DNA of 64,000 nucleotides from contig NZ_BMSA01000018.1 of the NCBI RefSeq assembly GCF_014648915.1, positions 62,001 to 126,000 of the forward strand, in the 5' to 3' direction. The notes beneath the pieces were generated by a model. The model did not search any database. It was given only the letters and a program-made list of their open reading frames with translations, and was not told where the DNA came from. Positions 8,203 through 15,863 of the stretch are shown piece after piece. The position numbers and the translations under genes are program-made. Numbering within the stretch: position 1 is the stretch's first letter; each line of letters begins with the position of its first letter. This DNA is from Streptomyces phaeofaciens (GTDB lineage: Bacteria > Actinomycetota > Actinomycetes > Streptomycetales > Streptomycetaceae).

Positions 8203-9180
8203 ATGCGGTACATCAAGCTGCGTGACCTGGAGGTTTCCCGGATCGGGCTGGGCGCCATGGGCATGTCCCACGGCTACACCGGCTCGGGCACCGACGACGC
8301 GGAGTCCGTCCGGACCGTGCACCGGGCACTGGAGCTGGGCGTCACACTCATCGACACCGCCGAGATCTACGGCCCCTACGTCAACGAGGAACTGCTCGGG
8401 CGGGCACTGAAGGGCCGCCGGGACAAGGCGGTGCTGGCCACCAAGTTCGGCCTGGTCTCCCACGCCGGCGACGGCGCGTGGAACCTGGACTCCGGCCCGG
8501 CCAACATCCGCACCGCGGTCGAGGGCTCTCTCAAGAGGCTGGGCACCGACCACATCGACCTGTACTACCAGCACCGGGTGGACCCGAACACGCCGATCGA
8601 GGAGACCGCCGGCGCCGTGGGCGAGCTGATCGCGGAGGGCAAGGTCCGCGCCTTCGGGCTCTCCGAGGCGGGTCCGGACACGATCCGTCGCGCGCATGCC
8701 GTCCAGCCGGTCACCGCGGTGCAGTCGGAGTACTCCCTGTGGACCCGTGGTATCGAGGAGCGTGTCCTGCCCCTCCTGCGGGAGCTGAACATCGGCCTCG
8801 TGCCGTTCTCCCCGCTCGGACGCGGCTTCCTGACCGGCACGGTCCGCTCCACCGACCAGTTCGACGAAGGCGACTTCCGGCGCGACAACCCGCGCTTCAC
8901 GGGCGAGAACTTCCAGCGCAACCTGGCGCTCGCCGACGAGGTCAAGGCCCTGGCCACCGAGGTCGGCGCCACGCCCGCGCAGGTCGCACTGGCCTGGCTG
9001 CTCGCCCAGGGCGACGACATCGCCCCGATCCCCGGCACCAAGCGCGTCACTCGCGTCGAGGAGAACACCGCCGCCGACGCCGTCACCCTGACCGCCGAGC
9101 AGCTCGACAAGCTCAGCAGCCTGCCGCCTGCCTCCGGCGACACCCACACCGAGGCCCAGGCGCAGATGCTCGAACGCTGA
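8203..9180 (+). CDS. Aldo/keto reductase, first gene of a redox operon
   Basis: 325 residues. The tetrad is Asp51 and Tyr56 (LIDTAEIYG), Lys81 (ATKF) and His124 (YYQH). It is a close paralogue of the reductase at 406: the blocks around RLGTDHIDLYYQHRVDPN and AVQSEYSLW are nearly identical, which suggests duplication. It is followed 61 bases later by an alcohol dehydrogenase and then a second-family aldo/keto reductase, all on the same strand. The divergent XRE gene is the likely regulator. Confidence 0.9.
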   Translation: MRYIKLRDLEVSRIGLGAMGMSHGYTGSGTDDAESVRTVHRALELGVTLIDTAEIYGPYVNEELLGRALKGRRDKAVLATKFGLVSHAGDGAWNLDSGPANIRTAVEGSLKRLGTDHIDLYYQHRVDPNTPIEETAGAVGELIAEGKVRAFGLSEAGPDTIRRAHAVQPVTAVQSEYSLWTRGIEERVLPLLRELNIGLVPFSPLGRGFLTGTVRSTDQFDEGDFRRDNPRFTGENFQRNLALADEVKALATEVGATPAQVALAWLLAQGDDIAPIPGTKRVTRVEENTAADAVTLTAEQLDKLSSLPPASGDTHTEAQAQMLER

Positions 9181-9241
9181 TCCCGCCCCGAACGCCGCGT
9201 TTCGCGCGGCACCCCGTCCTTCGTTTGGAGTAACACCTCTC

Positions 9242-10270
9242 ATGCGTGCAGCAGTGATGTACGGAGCCGGTGACGTGCGCGTCGAGGACCGGCCCGATCC
9301 GAAGATCGTCCAGCCCACCGACGCCGTGGTGCGCGTCGTCGTGTCCTGTGTGTGCGGCAGCGACCTGTGGCCCTACCGGTCGATGCCCGCCACCGACACC
9401 GGCCGCCCCATGGGCCACGAGTTCCTCGGCGTCATCGAGGAGACCGGCGCGGACGTGACCGGTCTGAAAGCCGGTGACCTGGTCGTCGCCCCGTTCACCT
9501 ACAGCGACAACACCTGCGACTACTGCGCCAAGGGCCTGCACATCTCGTGCCGCAACGGCGGCCGGTACGGCTTCGACGGCGTGGACGGCGGACAGGGCGA
9601 AGCCGTCCGTGTCCCGCACGCCGACGGCACCCTGGTGAAGCTGCCGGCGGCCGCCGACTCCGCGCTGCTCCCGTCGCTGCTGGCGCTCTCCGACGTGATG
9701 ACCACCGGCCACCACGGCGCCGTCACCGCCGGCGTCACCCGCAGCGACACGGTGCTCGTGGTCGGAGACGGCGCGGTCGGCCTGTGCGCGGTGATCGCCG
9801 CCAAGCGGCTCGGCGCCGACCGGATCGTGCTCGCCGGCCGCCACGAAGCCCGCACCGCCCTGGGCCGTGAGTTCGGCGCCACCGACGTGGTCGCCGAGCG
9901 CGGCGAGGAGGGCATCGCCCGCATCCGCGAGCTGACCGGCGGCGTGGACAAGGTGATCGAGGCCGTCGGCACCCGCCCGGCCCTCGACATCGCGCTCGGT
10001 GCGGTGTCGGACGGCGGCACCATCAGCCGGCTCGGCGTCCCCCAGTACGAGCAGGGACCGATCGGTCCTGCCGAGTTCATGCGCAACCTCACCCTGACCG
10101 GCGGCGCCAGCCCTGCCCGCGCCTACATCGAGCAACTGCTGCCCGACGTCCTGGACGGGACGATCGCCCCCGGCCGCGTCTTCGACCAGGAATTCGCCCT
10201 CGACCGGACACCGGACGCCTACCGGGCGATGGCCGACCGCCAGGTCCTCAAGGCCCTCGTCCGCCCCTGA
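9242..10270 (+). CDS. Zinc-dependent alcohol dehydrogenase
   Basis: 342 residues of the medium-chain dehydrogenase family. Catalytic zinc ligands are Cys38 (VCGSD) and His59-Glu60 (GHE). The structural-zinc loop reads CDYCAKGLHISC, with three cysteines where four are usual, so the structural zinc site may be incomplete. The NAD(P)-binding glycine motif is VVGDGAVGLCAV. Second gene of the operon with GGAG upstream of ATG. It probably interconverts an alcohol and aldehyde handled by the neighbouring reductases; the substrate is unknown. Confidence 0.88.
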   Translation: MRAAVMYGAGDVRVEDRPDPKIVQPTDAVVRVVVSCVCGSDLWPYRSMPATDTGRPMGHEFLGVIEETGADVTGLKAGDLVVAPFTYSDNTCDYCAKGLHISCRNGGRYGFDGVDGGQGEAVRVPHADGTLVKLPAAADSALLPSLLALSDVMTTGHHGAVTAGVTRSDTVLVVGDGAVGLCAVIAAKRLGADRIVLAGRHEARTALGREFGATDVVAERGEEGIARIRELTGGVDKVIEAVGTRPALDIALGAVSDGGTISRLGVPQYEQGPIGPAEFMRNLTLTGGASPARAYIEQLLPDVLDGTIAPGRVFDQEFALDRTPDAYRAMADRQVLKALVRP

Positions 10271-10308
10271 CCACCCGTCCCCACCCTCCAGCGAAGGACA
10301 TCCCGCTC

Positions 10309-11160
10309 ATGCAGACCGTCACCCTCAACAACGGCGTCGAGATGCCGCTCCTCGGCTTCGGCGTCTACCAGATCCCCGCCGAGGACACCGAGCGCGCCGT
10401 CTCAGAGGCCCTGGCCGCCGGCTACCGCCTGCTCGACACCGCCGCCGCCTACGGCAACGAGGAAGCCGTCGGCCGCGCCATCAAGTCCAGCGGCATCCCG
10501 CGCGAGGACCTGTTCGTCACCACCAAGCTGTGGGTCCAGGACGCCCCCGCCGAGGACAACACCCGCCGCGCGTTCGAGACGTCCCTGCACAAGCTGGGCC
10601 TGGACCACCTCGACCTGTACCTGATGCACCAGCCCTTCGGCGACGTCTACGGCCAGTGGCGCGCCATGGAGGCGCTCAACCGCGAGGGCGCGGCCAAGGC
10701 GATCGGCACCGCCAACTTCTACCCCGACCGGCTGATCGACCTGATCGTCAACAACGAGATCACCCCGGCCGTCAACCAGATCGAGACGCACCCGTTCTTC
10801 CAGCGCGCCGACTACCAGGACCTCATGCGCGAACACGGCGTGCAGATCCAGTCCTGGGGCGGCTTCGCCGAGGGCAGGAACGACCTGTTCACCAACCCGC
10901 TGCTCGCCGGGATCGGCAAGGAGTACGGCAAGTCGGTCGCGCAGGTCGTGCTGCGCTGGCTGACCCAGCGCGGCGTCATCGCCATCCCCAAGTCGGTGCG
11001 CGCCGAGCGCATGGCCGAGAACCTCGAGGTCTTCGACTTCCGGCTCACCGACGAGCAGATGGCCCGGATCGCGACTCTCGACACCGGCAGTTCCCTGTTC
11101 TTCGACCACCGCGACCCCGAGATGGTCACCTGGCTCGCCAAGCGCCGTCTGGACAGCTGA
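10309..11160 (+). CDS. Aldo/keto reductase (AKR5, 2,5-diketogluconate reductase-like)
   Basis: 283 residues. The tetrad is Asp43 and Tyr48 (LLDTAAAYGNE), Lys73 (TTKLW) and His107 (LMHQPFGD). The short N-terminal hairpin and GFGVYQIP are typical of the AKR5 group rather than the YajO-like group at 406 and 8203. Last gene of the operon, 38 bases after the dehydrogenase. Confidence 0.9.
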   Translation: MQTVTLNNGVEMPLLGFGVYQIPAEDTERAVSEALAAGYRLLDTAAAYGNEEAVGRAIKSSGIPREDLFVTTKLWVQDAPAEDNTRRAFETSLHKLGLDHLDLYLMHQPFGDVYGQWRAMEALNREGAAKAIGTANFYPDRLIDLIVNNEITPAVNQIETHPFFQRADYQDLMREHGVQIQSWGGFAEGRNDLFTNPLLAGIGKEYGKSVAQVVLRWLTQRGVIAIPKSVRAERMAENLEVFDFRLTDEQMARIATLDTGSSLFFDHRDPEMVTWLAKRRLDS

Positions 11161-11356
11161 ACGGCGCCTCTTGCCGGCCGCGGGTGCTCTGACGCCACCG
11201 TAGGGGCACCCGCCCGACCCTACAACGGCGGCCCTGTCGACCTGAAGGTCGGCAACACCGAGGTGCTGGCCGACAAGATCGGCAGCCGCATCAGCTGCGA
11301 CACCTACCGCGTCCTGCTCGCGGACGTTGCGCTTCCTCCGTCCGCATCGCCGGTGG

Positions 11357-11494
11357 CCCGTCCCGCAGCGGACACGGACCGCCGTCGGCGGGAGCGGCGG
11401 CGCGGATGCCGCAGCGGCCCGGGCAGTTGAGGTTCGCGTGGCGCAGCGGGGACAGGCGGCCGATGTCCTCGTTCAAGACCTCGTACTCCCACTC
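11357..11494 (-). pseudogene. Tn3-family transposase C-terminal fragment
   Basis: The minus strand reads EWEYEVLNEDIGRLSPLRHA, then NLNCPGRCGI and GGPCPLRDG. This matches the conserved tail of Tn3-family transposases (...DEDIARLSPLxHxNxNxLGRY...LRPLRDP). Key residues of the LGRY segment are decayed to PGRC. Nothing else of the transposase remains. The rest of 11161-11640 holds no other feature that I can support, except a short plus-strand stretch near 11221-11320 that reads like coding sequence but is not recognised. Confidence 0.55.
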
Positions 11495-11642
11495 ACGCGC
11501 GGGCGCGGTGTGCGGCCGGCGGGGCTTGAAGCGTCGGGCGCGCAGGGCGCCGGGCCGTCTACGCGGCACCGGCCTTTCGCTGGGTCGTCATGAACCGATC
11601 GTGAGGCAGCCGGGAAAGGCGTCCGGGTGCCCGGCGCGTCGT

Positions 11643-11675
11643 CGGGCTGCCCGGTACGGGACCACGGGCAGCCCG
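11643..11675. terminator. Strong bidirectional terminator hairpin
   Basis: CGGGCTGCCCG and CGGGCAGCCCG are perfect 11-base inverted arms around an 11-base loop. It lies between the plus-strand redox operon and the 3' end of the minus-strand cluster, so it can stop transcripts from both sides. Confidence 0.7.
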
Positions 11676-11701
11676 GACACGACTATGGCGGGGACCGACA
11701 T

Positions 11702-12193
11702 TCATTCGCCTTCCGGCGGGAAGGCCCCTGCCCCGTCGGCGCGGATCAGGCCGCGATAGAGGCCGGTGTTGGTGGCCCCGACGGCATCGTAGTTCACCGT
11801 CACGGTGAACGGGATTTCATATGCTTCGAGTGCCTGGTCGTAGAGTTGCGGGTTGTCGAAGCGCACGCCGATCTTGATACTGACCGTGGGGTCGAGTATC
11901 AGAAGGTTCTTCATCAGATAGGCTTCGATGATGTACTGCTGAGCCTCTGAATACTTCCAGTTCATGAGCAGTTGAATCTCGGCCAACGGCTCCCCGAAAA
12001 CGCTCGACTCCCGGTAGAACACCTGCTTCATCTCGACTTCGTGCCAAGGTGAGTAGGTGTCCACCACCGTGCCTTCCATGCCACGGGGAATCGCGTACGC
12101 CATGCCGAGACTGCGTTCGTCCACGGTGATCGGCACATCGCCATTGTCGAAGATGTCGTGGGCCGCCTTGATGATGTCCGCTACCTCACCCAT
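11702..12193 (-). CDS. Hypothetical protein at the edge of the large-protein cluster
   Basis: 163 residues, unrecognised. It starts MGEVADIIKAAHDIFDNGDV and is acidic with many aromatic residues (WHEVEMKQVFYRESSVFGE, MNWKYSEAQQYIIEAYLM); no signal peptide or membrane segment. Codon GC is visibly lower than in neighbouring genes, hinting at acquisition. GAAGGAG sits six bases before the ATG. It is on the same strand as the large paralogues but separated from them by 292 bases with its own AT-rich upstream region. Confidence 0.7.
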   Translation of the reverse strand: MGEVADIIKAAHDIFDNGDVPITVDERSLGMAYAIPRGMEGTVVDTYSPWHEVEMKQVFYRESSVFGEPLAEIQLLMNWKYSEAQQYIIEAYLMKNLLILDPTVSIKIGVRFDNPQLYDQALEAYEIPFTVTVNYDAVGATNTGLYRGLIRADGAGAFPPEGE

Positions 12194-12485
12194 GTCTAAC
12201 TCCTTCTCGCCTTCGCGGGTCAGCGTCGAGGTGCCGGTCACGCCGAGGGGTCATTCCGGCGTACGACAGCTTGAGATCGCAGGGTTTGTCGCTCCCGGCT
12301 CTTCGGCCGGCTGCGTGCTTGTCGACCGACTGCGTGGCCCTTGAGACACGTCACTTGGCGAGGAGCGGCTTGCTGGAACCGAGACCGACCTTGGGAGGCG
12401 ATCTCCGCCGTGCACGAATTGCCATAGGTGATCATCAGGGTTTTCGTGTGCAATTGCCTATACCATCATAACAACGCGGCGGGTC
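12194..12485 (-). promoter_or_regulatory. Probable promoter region of the 163-residue gene
   Basis: This gene-free stretch contains an unusually AT-rich patch near 12415-12475. AATTGCC occurs twice in the same orientation, at 12417-12423 and 12452-12458 (35 bases apart, followed by ATAG and TATA). I see no coding sequence. It is the most likely promoter and control site for the leftward gene starting at 12193. Confidence 0.4.
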
Positions 12486-13439
12486 TTACGGCGAGTTGAC
12501 CGCGAACGGCGAGAAAACGATGCTCAGGCATATGTCGGGATCGGGGCCGAGGGTGAGAGAGACGATCCCGTGGTGACCGTGCTGGTGCGCGGTGCACCCA
12601 GAGGTCAATGCGGCGTACTGGCCCAGATCCAGACCTGAGCGTGCGGCGAAGGCGACGAGTCGGTCGCGGGCCACGTGGTCCGGACCCAGCCAGCTGACTG
12701 CCGGACCGCAGATCGTCAGGGCTCCGGGGGTCAGTGTGATGTTGGCGTTCACCCCGTAGAGCTCCTCGCCGAGAGACCGGCCGAGGAGATCACCGAGCGC
12801 TGCGTGCAGGGTGTTCGCACGGGCACGGAGGTGTAGAGGGGCGATGCCTCGTATGTCCGACATCGTGAGCCTGCCGACCTGGTAGTAGCGTTCGGCGCGA
12901 CGTGACGCCGTGTCGAGGCCGACGAGACGTAGTCTGCCCTCCGGCAGAGGGAACGGCAGGATGCCGAGAAGCGCGGTGATCTCCCGTTCGACCGGGATCG
13001 CCGCCCCCTTGGGTACTTCCACGTAAAGCTTGAAGCGGTCGCCCGCGTCGTCGTGCCGCCCACTCAGCCACGCCCCCCACATCACCGTGTGCTGTCGGTG
13101 GGCGCGCAGAAGGAGCGCCGTCAGGCCCTCGTCGGGCGACGGAATCCCCAGTGAGCGCAGGCGGTCCAGTCCTACGGCGAGGCGGTCGGCGGGTGCCTGT
13201 TCCGGAGAGACGAACTCGGTCGCGTACCGCGTCGTCCAGGGGGTGGACGTGGCCACGCTGAGGTCGACGGGGAACCCCAGGGGCGTCAGACGGCTCGCGC
13301 ACCAGCGGTCCGCACGGGTGCTGCGGGTGACGGGCGCCAGGAGTCTTGGCAGCCAGTGCCGGGCCCCGGGATGCAGTACCGGAAGAATTCGGCTCACTTC
13401 GGGCGGAAGCGCGGAACAGGAGGCCGTGACGGAGGACAT
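12486..13439 (-). CDS. Unrecognised cluster protein
   Basis: 317 residues with no family I can name. Notable stretches are PVDLSVATSTPWTTRYATEF, DRFKLYVEVPKG, RRAERYYQVGRL and a histidine-rich TAHQHGHHGIVSLTLG near the C-terminus. The strand order with basic-aromatic motifs faintly recalls the indole prenyltransferase barrel, but this is too weak to use as a call. The ATG lies six bases after the stop of the 797-residue gene, so the two are almost certainly cotranscribed and translationally coupled. Confidence 0.7.
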   Translation of the reverse strand: MSSVTASCSALPPEVSRILPVLHPGARHWLPRLLAPVTRSTRADRWCASRLTPLGFPVDLSVATSTPWTTRYATEFVSPEQAPADRLAVGLDRLRSLGIPSPDEGLTALLLRAHRQHTVMWGAWLSGRHDDAGDRFKLYVEVPKGAAIPVEREITALLGILPFPLPEGRLRLVGLDTASRRAERYYQVGRLTMSDIRGIAPLHLRARANTLHAALGDLLGRSLGEELYGVNANITLTPGALTICGPAVSWLGPDHVARDRLVAFAARSGLDLGQYAALTSGCTAHQHGHHGIVSLTLGPDPDICLSIVFSPFAVNSP

Positions 13440-13445
13440 CGCGTG

Positions 13446-15839
13446 TCACTGCCCGCGCACGGGCACGAGCGAGTCGCTCGTGGGCGTGTAGTCGGTCTGA
13501 GAGGAGGTTCCGTCCGCGTGCACGAACGTGAACCGGTAGGAGAACTCGCGTTTGTCCCGATCGGGAAGCGCGATCCAGGTGCGCTGGGTCGTGGTCCGAG
13601 CGGGATCGAGTTCTATGCGCTTGTCACGGTGGTAGCCGGCCTCCGGGTCGGCGTAACGGAGGTCGACGAAGACCGATCTCAGCCCGGAAGGGTTCCAGGC
13701 GGGCACGAGATCGATGTCGAGCTGGCTGGGGTAGGGGTCGTTGACGGCCAGCTGGGTGGCGCCGGTGGCGATGGGCTCGCTGGTGATGACGGACCCGTCG
13801 GTCATGGTGTGCACCAGCTGGTAGGTGTACGTGAGGTCGTGCGGCTCAGCCGTCCGCACCTTCCAGGATGTGGCGCCGTCGCCCGGGCGGACGGTGCGTA
13901 TGTCACGCAGCATCGAGCCGTCGGGCTCCTGACGGGTGAGTTCGACCCTGGTCTCGTGCACCACGTCCGCGTCGATGTCGTGCGGAGCGACCTCGACCTG
14001 GAGGAAGCCGAGGAACTGATGAGGGTCGATGGAGAGCGTGTGGTTCTCGCTCGTGCCCTCGCGCACATAGGTCAGGCTCTGGCCCTCCCAGCCGGACTCG
14101 GCCGCGAAGTGGTACTCCACGCGGTAGGCGTAGGTCGTGTCCATCGAGCGGTTCATGAAGAACTTGACGGGCTCGGGCGCCGGGTTGCCCGCGTCGATGA
14201 GCCGGTCGAAGGTCTGGACGCCCTCCTCGTCCTCGGGACCGCCGTAACGGATCGTCACGGCGATGCTGGTCAGACCGATCGCCGCGAAGTCCACCGCGCC
14301 GAGCAGTTCCACCGTGACCGTCTTGAAGAAGTCGTCGCTCAGGTCGACGTCGATGACATGCGGCGGTCCGTCCAGATCTGCCGCGAGCGCCGTGAAGAAG
14401 CCCTGGGGCGCGTAGGTGCGCTGCACCGCCTCGGCCCGGTCATAGGTGAACGACACTTCTTTGTCCTCGATCTGGAGGCCGTAGCGCAGCTTGAACGACA
14501 CGATCGACGGATTCACACCGCCGGCAGCGGCAGGCGGCGATCCCGCAGGGCGTCCCGGGATCGCCGGGGGAGCCGGCGGCGCGGGCGGGGCCGGTGCGTG
14601 AGGAACGGCGGGGGCCGGTGCCGGTACAGGGGGAGCCGGAGCCGGAGCCGGAGCTGGTGCCACGGGTGAAGCGGGTGCGGCCGGGGTCGGAGCTGGTGCC
14701 ACAGGCGAAGCGGGTGCCACCGGCGAAGCGGGTGCCACGGGAGAAGCCGATGCGGAACCGGGAGCTCCAACCGCCCCGGGATGGCCGGGCACGGCCGGCA
14801 CTGCCCCGCCACCGGCGCCCCCGCTCGCGACAGGCTGCGGGGCCACGGGCGTCGCGGGCCGGGGCGCGGGCTTGGCAAGGGGGGCCGCAGACACAGGACC
14901 CGGCGTCGCCGGCCCGGAGACGCCCTTGCTCGGCTGCACCGTCGGGGTGGTCACTGCTTGGGTTCGCGCCGGTGCGGGCGTTCCGGTCGGGGGCGTGTTG
15001 GCGGGTCTGGGGCCGCTGGCCGAGGGCAGGTCACGCGGGCTCAGGCTGGGCTCGAACCACTGGCCGAGGATGTGCTTCATGAACAGGTCCAGTGCCCGCT
15101 GGATCTTCTCCTCGTTGTCCTGGTCGGTGGTGAACTCGGTGATCTTTATCTTGATGACCTGAGCCTGATGCAGCTTCTGGAACGCCGTTTCGAGCCCCAC
15201 ATGAGCCCAGTAGATCTGGGCGTCCAGGCCCATGGCCAGCTCCTTGTACACCCGGTGCAGGTTCGCGGTGATCGTCACCGACAGGGCGGGGCGCAGTGCC
15301 GTGAACTTCAGCCGGTAGATGACACCGACGGGGCTTCCTCCCGAGCGGAAGACCTCTTTGAGTAGCGTCGCGCCCTCCGCGGAGAGCGTGAGGCTGAACA
15401 TCGCCGTGTTCTCGCCGAACAACGAGGGAACCGCCGTGCCGAGAATCGTCTCCACGGCGCGGAAGGCCCCCTCGGGGAGCTGCGCGACGGTGCCTCCGGG
15501 TCCCTGGGCGTCGAGGGCGACACATTGCACGTCTCCCTCGTCGAAGGGGACGGGGGACAGGCGGACGGCGCCCGGAGCACGTTCGGCCAGTTTGCTCTTG
15601 ATGATCGCCTCGGTTCCCGGGTCGAGGGTCAGGGCGGTCTCGAACATCAGGAAGCCGCCGCCTTCCGCCCCCGCTTCGACGGCGGCGGGCCGGTACGTGA
15701 TCAGCGTGAAGGCCGGCCCCTGTTCCCCTTGGGCGAGCCTGACCGGGGCGGGCAGATACCAGAACTGGTTCGGGTCGGCGTGGTCGGGAAACACCTCGAC
15801 GCCCTCGACGAGTACGGACGTGGTGCCGATCTGCAGCAT
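13446..15839 (-). CDS. Large cluster paralogue with proline-rich linker
   Basis: 797 residues, function unknown. The N-terminal motif is VFPDHADPNQFWYLP (residues 16-30). GGGFLMFETALTLD follows near 60-73. The shared central motif is VPSLFGENTAMF (137-148), continuing into VIYRLKFTALRPALSVTI. A Pro/Ala-rich linker spans about 272-441. The C-terminal half has tandem beta-sandwich-like modules ending in VDLRYADPEAGYH and YRFTFVHADGTS. No signal peptide or membrane segment. GGAGG lies nine bases before the ATG. It belongs with the genes at 15864, 18120, 20316, 21493 and 23529. The linker suggests two independently folding halves. Confidence 0.85.
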   Translation of the reverse strand: MLQIGTTSVLVEGVEVFPDHADPNQFWYLPAPVRLAQGEQGPAFTLITYRPAAVEAGAEGGGFLMFETALTLDPGTEAIIKSKLAERAPGAVRLSPVPFDEGDVQCVALDAQGPGGTVAQLPEGAFRAVETILGTAVPSLFGENTAMFSLTLSAEGATLLKEVFRSGGSPVGVIYRLKFTALRPALSVTITANLHRVYKELAMGLDAQIYWAHVGLETAFQKLHQAQVIKIKITEFTTDQDNEEKIQRALDLFMKHILGQWFEPSLSPRDLPSASGPRPANTPPTGTPAPARTQAVTTPTVQPSKGVSGPATPGPVSAAPLAKPAPRPATPVAPQPVASGGAGGGAVPAVPGHPGAVGAPGSASASPVAPASPVAPASPVAPAPTPAAPASPVAPAPAPAPAPPVPAPAPAVPHAPAPPAPPAPPAIPGRPAGSPPAAAGGVNPSIVSFKLRYGLQIEDKEVSFTYDRAEAVQRTYAPQGFFTALAADLDGPPHVIDVDLSDDFFKTVTVELLGAVDFAAIGLTSIAVTIRYGGPEDEEGVQTFDRLIDAGNPAPEPVKFFMNRSMDTTYAYRVEYHFAAESGWEGQSLTYVREGTSENHTLSIDPHQFLGFLQVEVAPHDIDADVVHETRVELTRQEPDGSMLRDIRTVRPGDGATSWKVRTAEPHDLTYTYQLVHTMTDGSVITSEPIATGATQLAVNDPYPSQLDIDLVPAWNPSGLRSVFVDLRYADPEAGYHRDKRIELDPARTTTQRTWIALPDRDKREFSYRFTFVHADGTSSQTDYTPTSDSLVPVRGQ
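14517..15026 (-). repeat. Proline/alanine-rich repeat region inside the 797-residue gene
   Basis: The DNA encodes low-complexity linker sequence with repeated SPVAPA units (four or more in a row near residues 366-395) and Pro-Ala dipeptides. The repeat is in frame and is flanked by folded domains. Such tracts are prone to length change by slippage. Confidence 0.8.
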
Positions 15840-15863
15840 GACGAAGACCCTCCAGTCCCGCTG

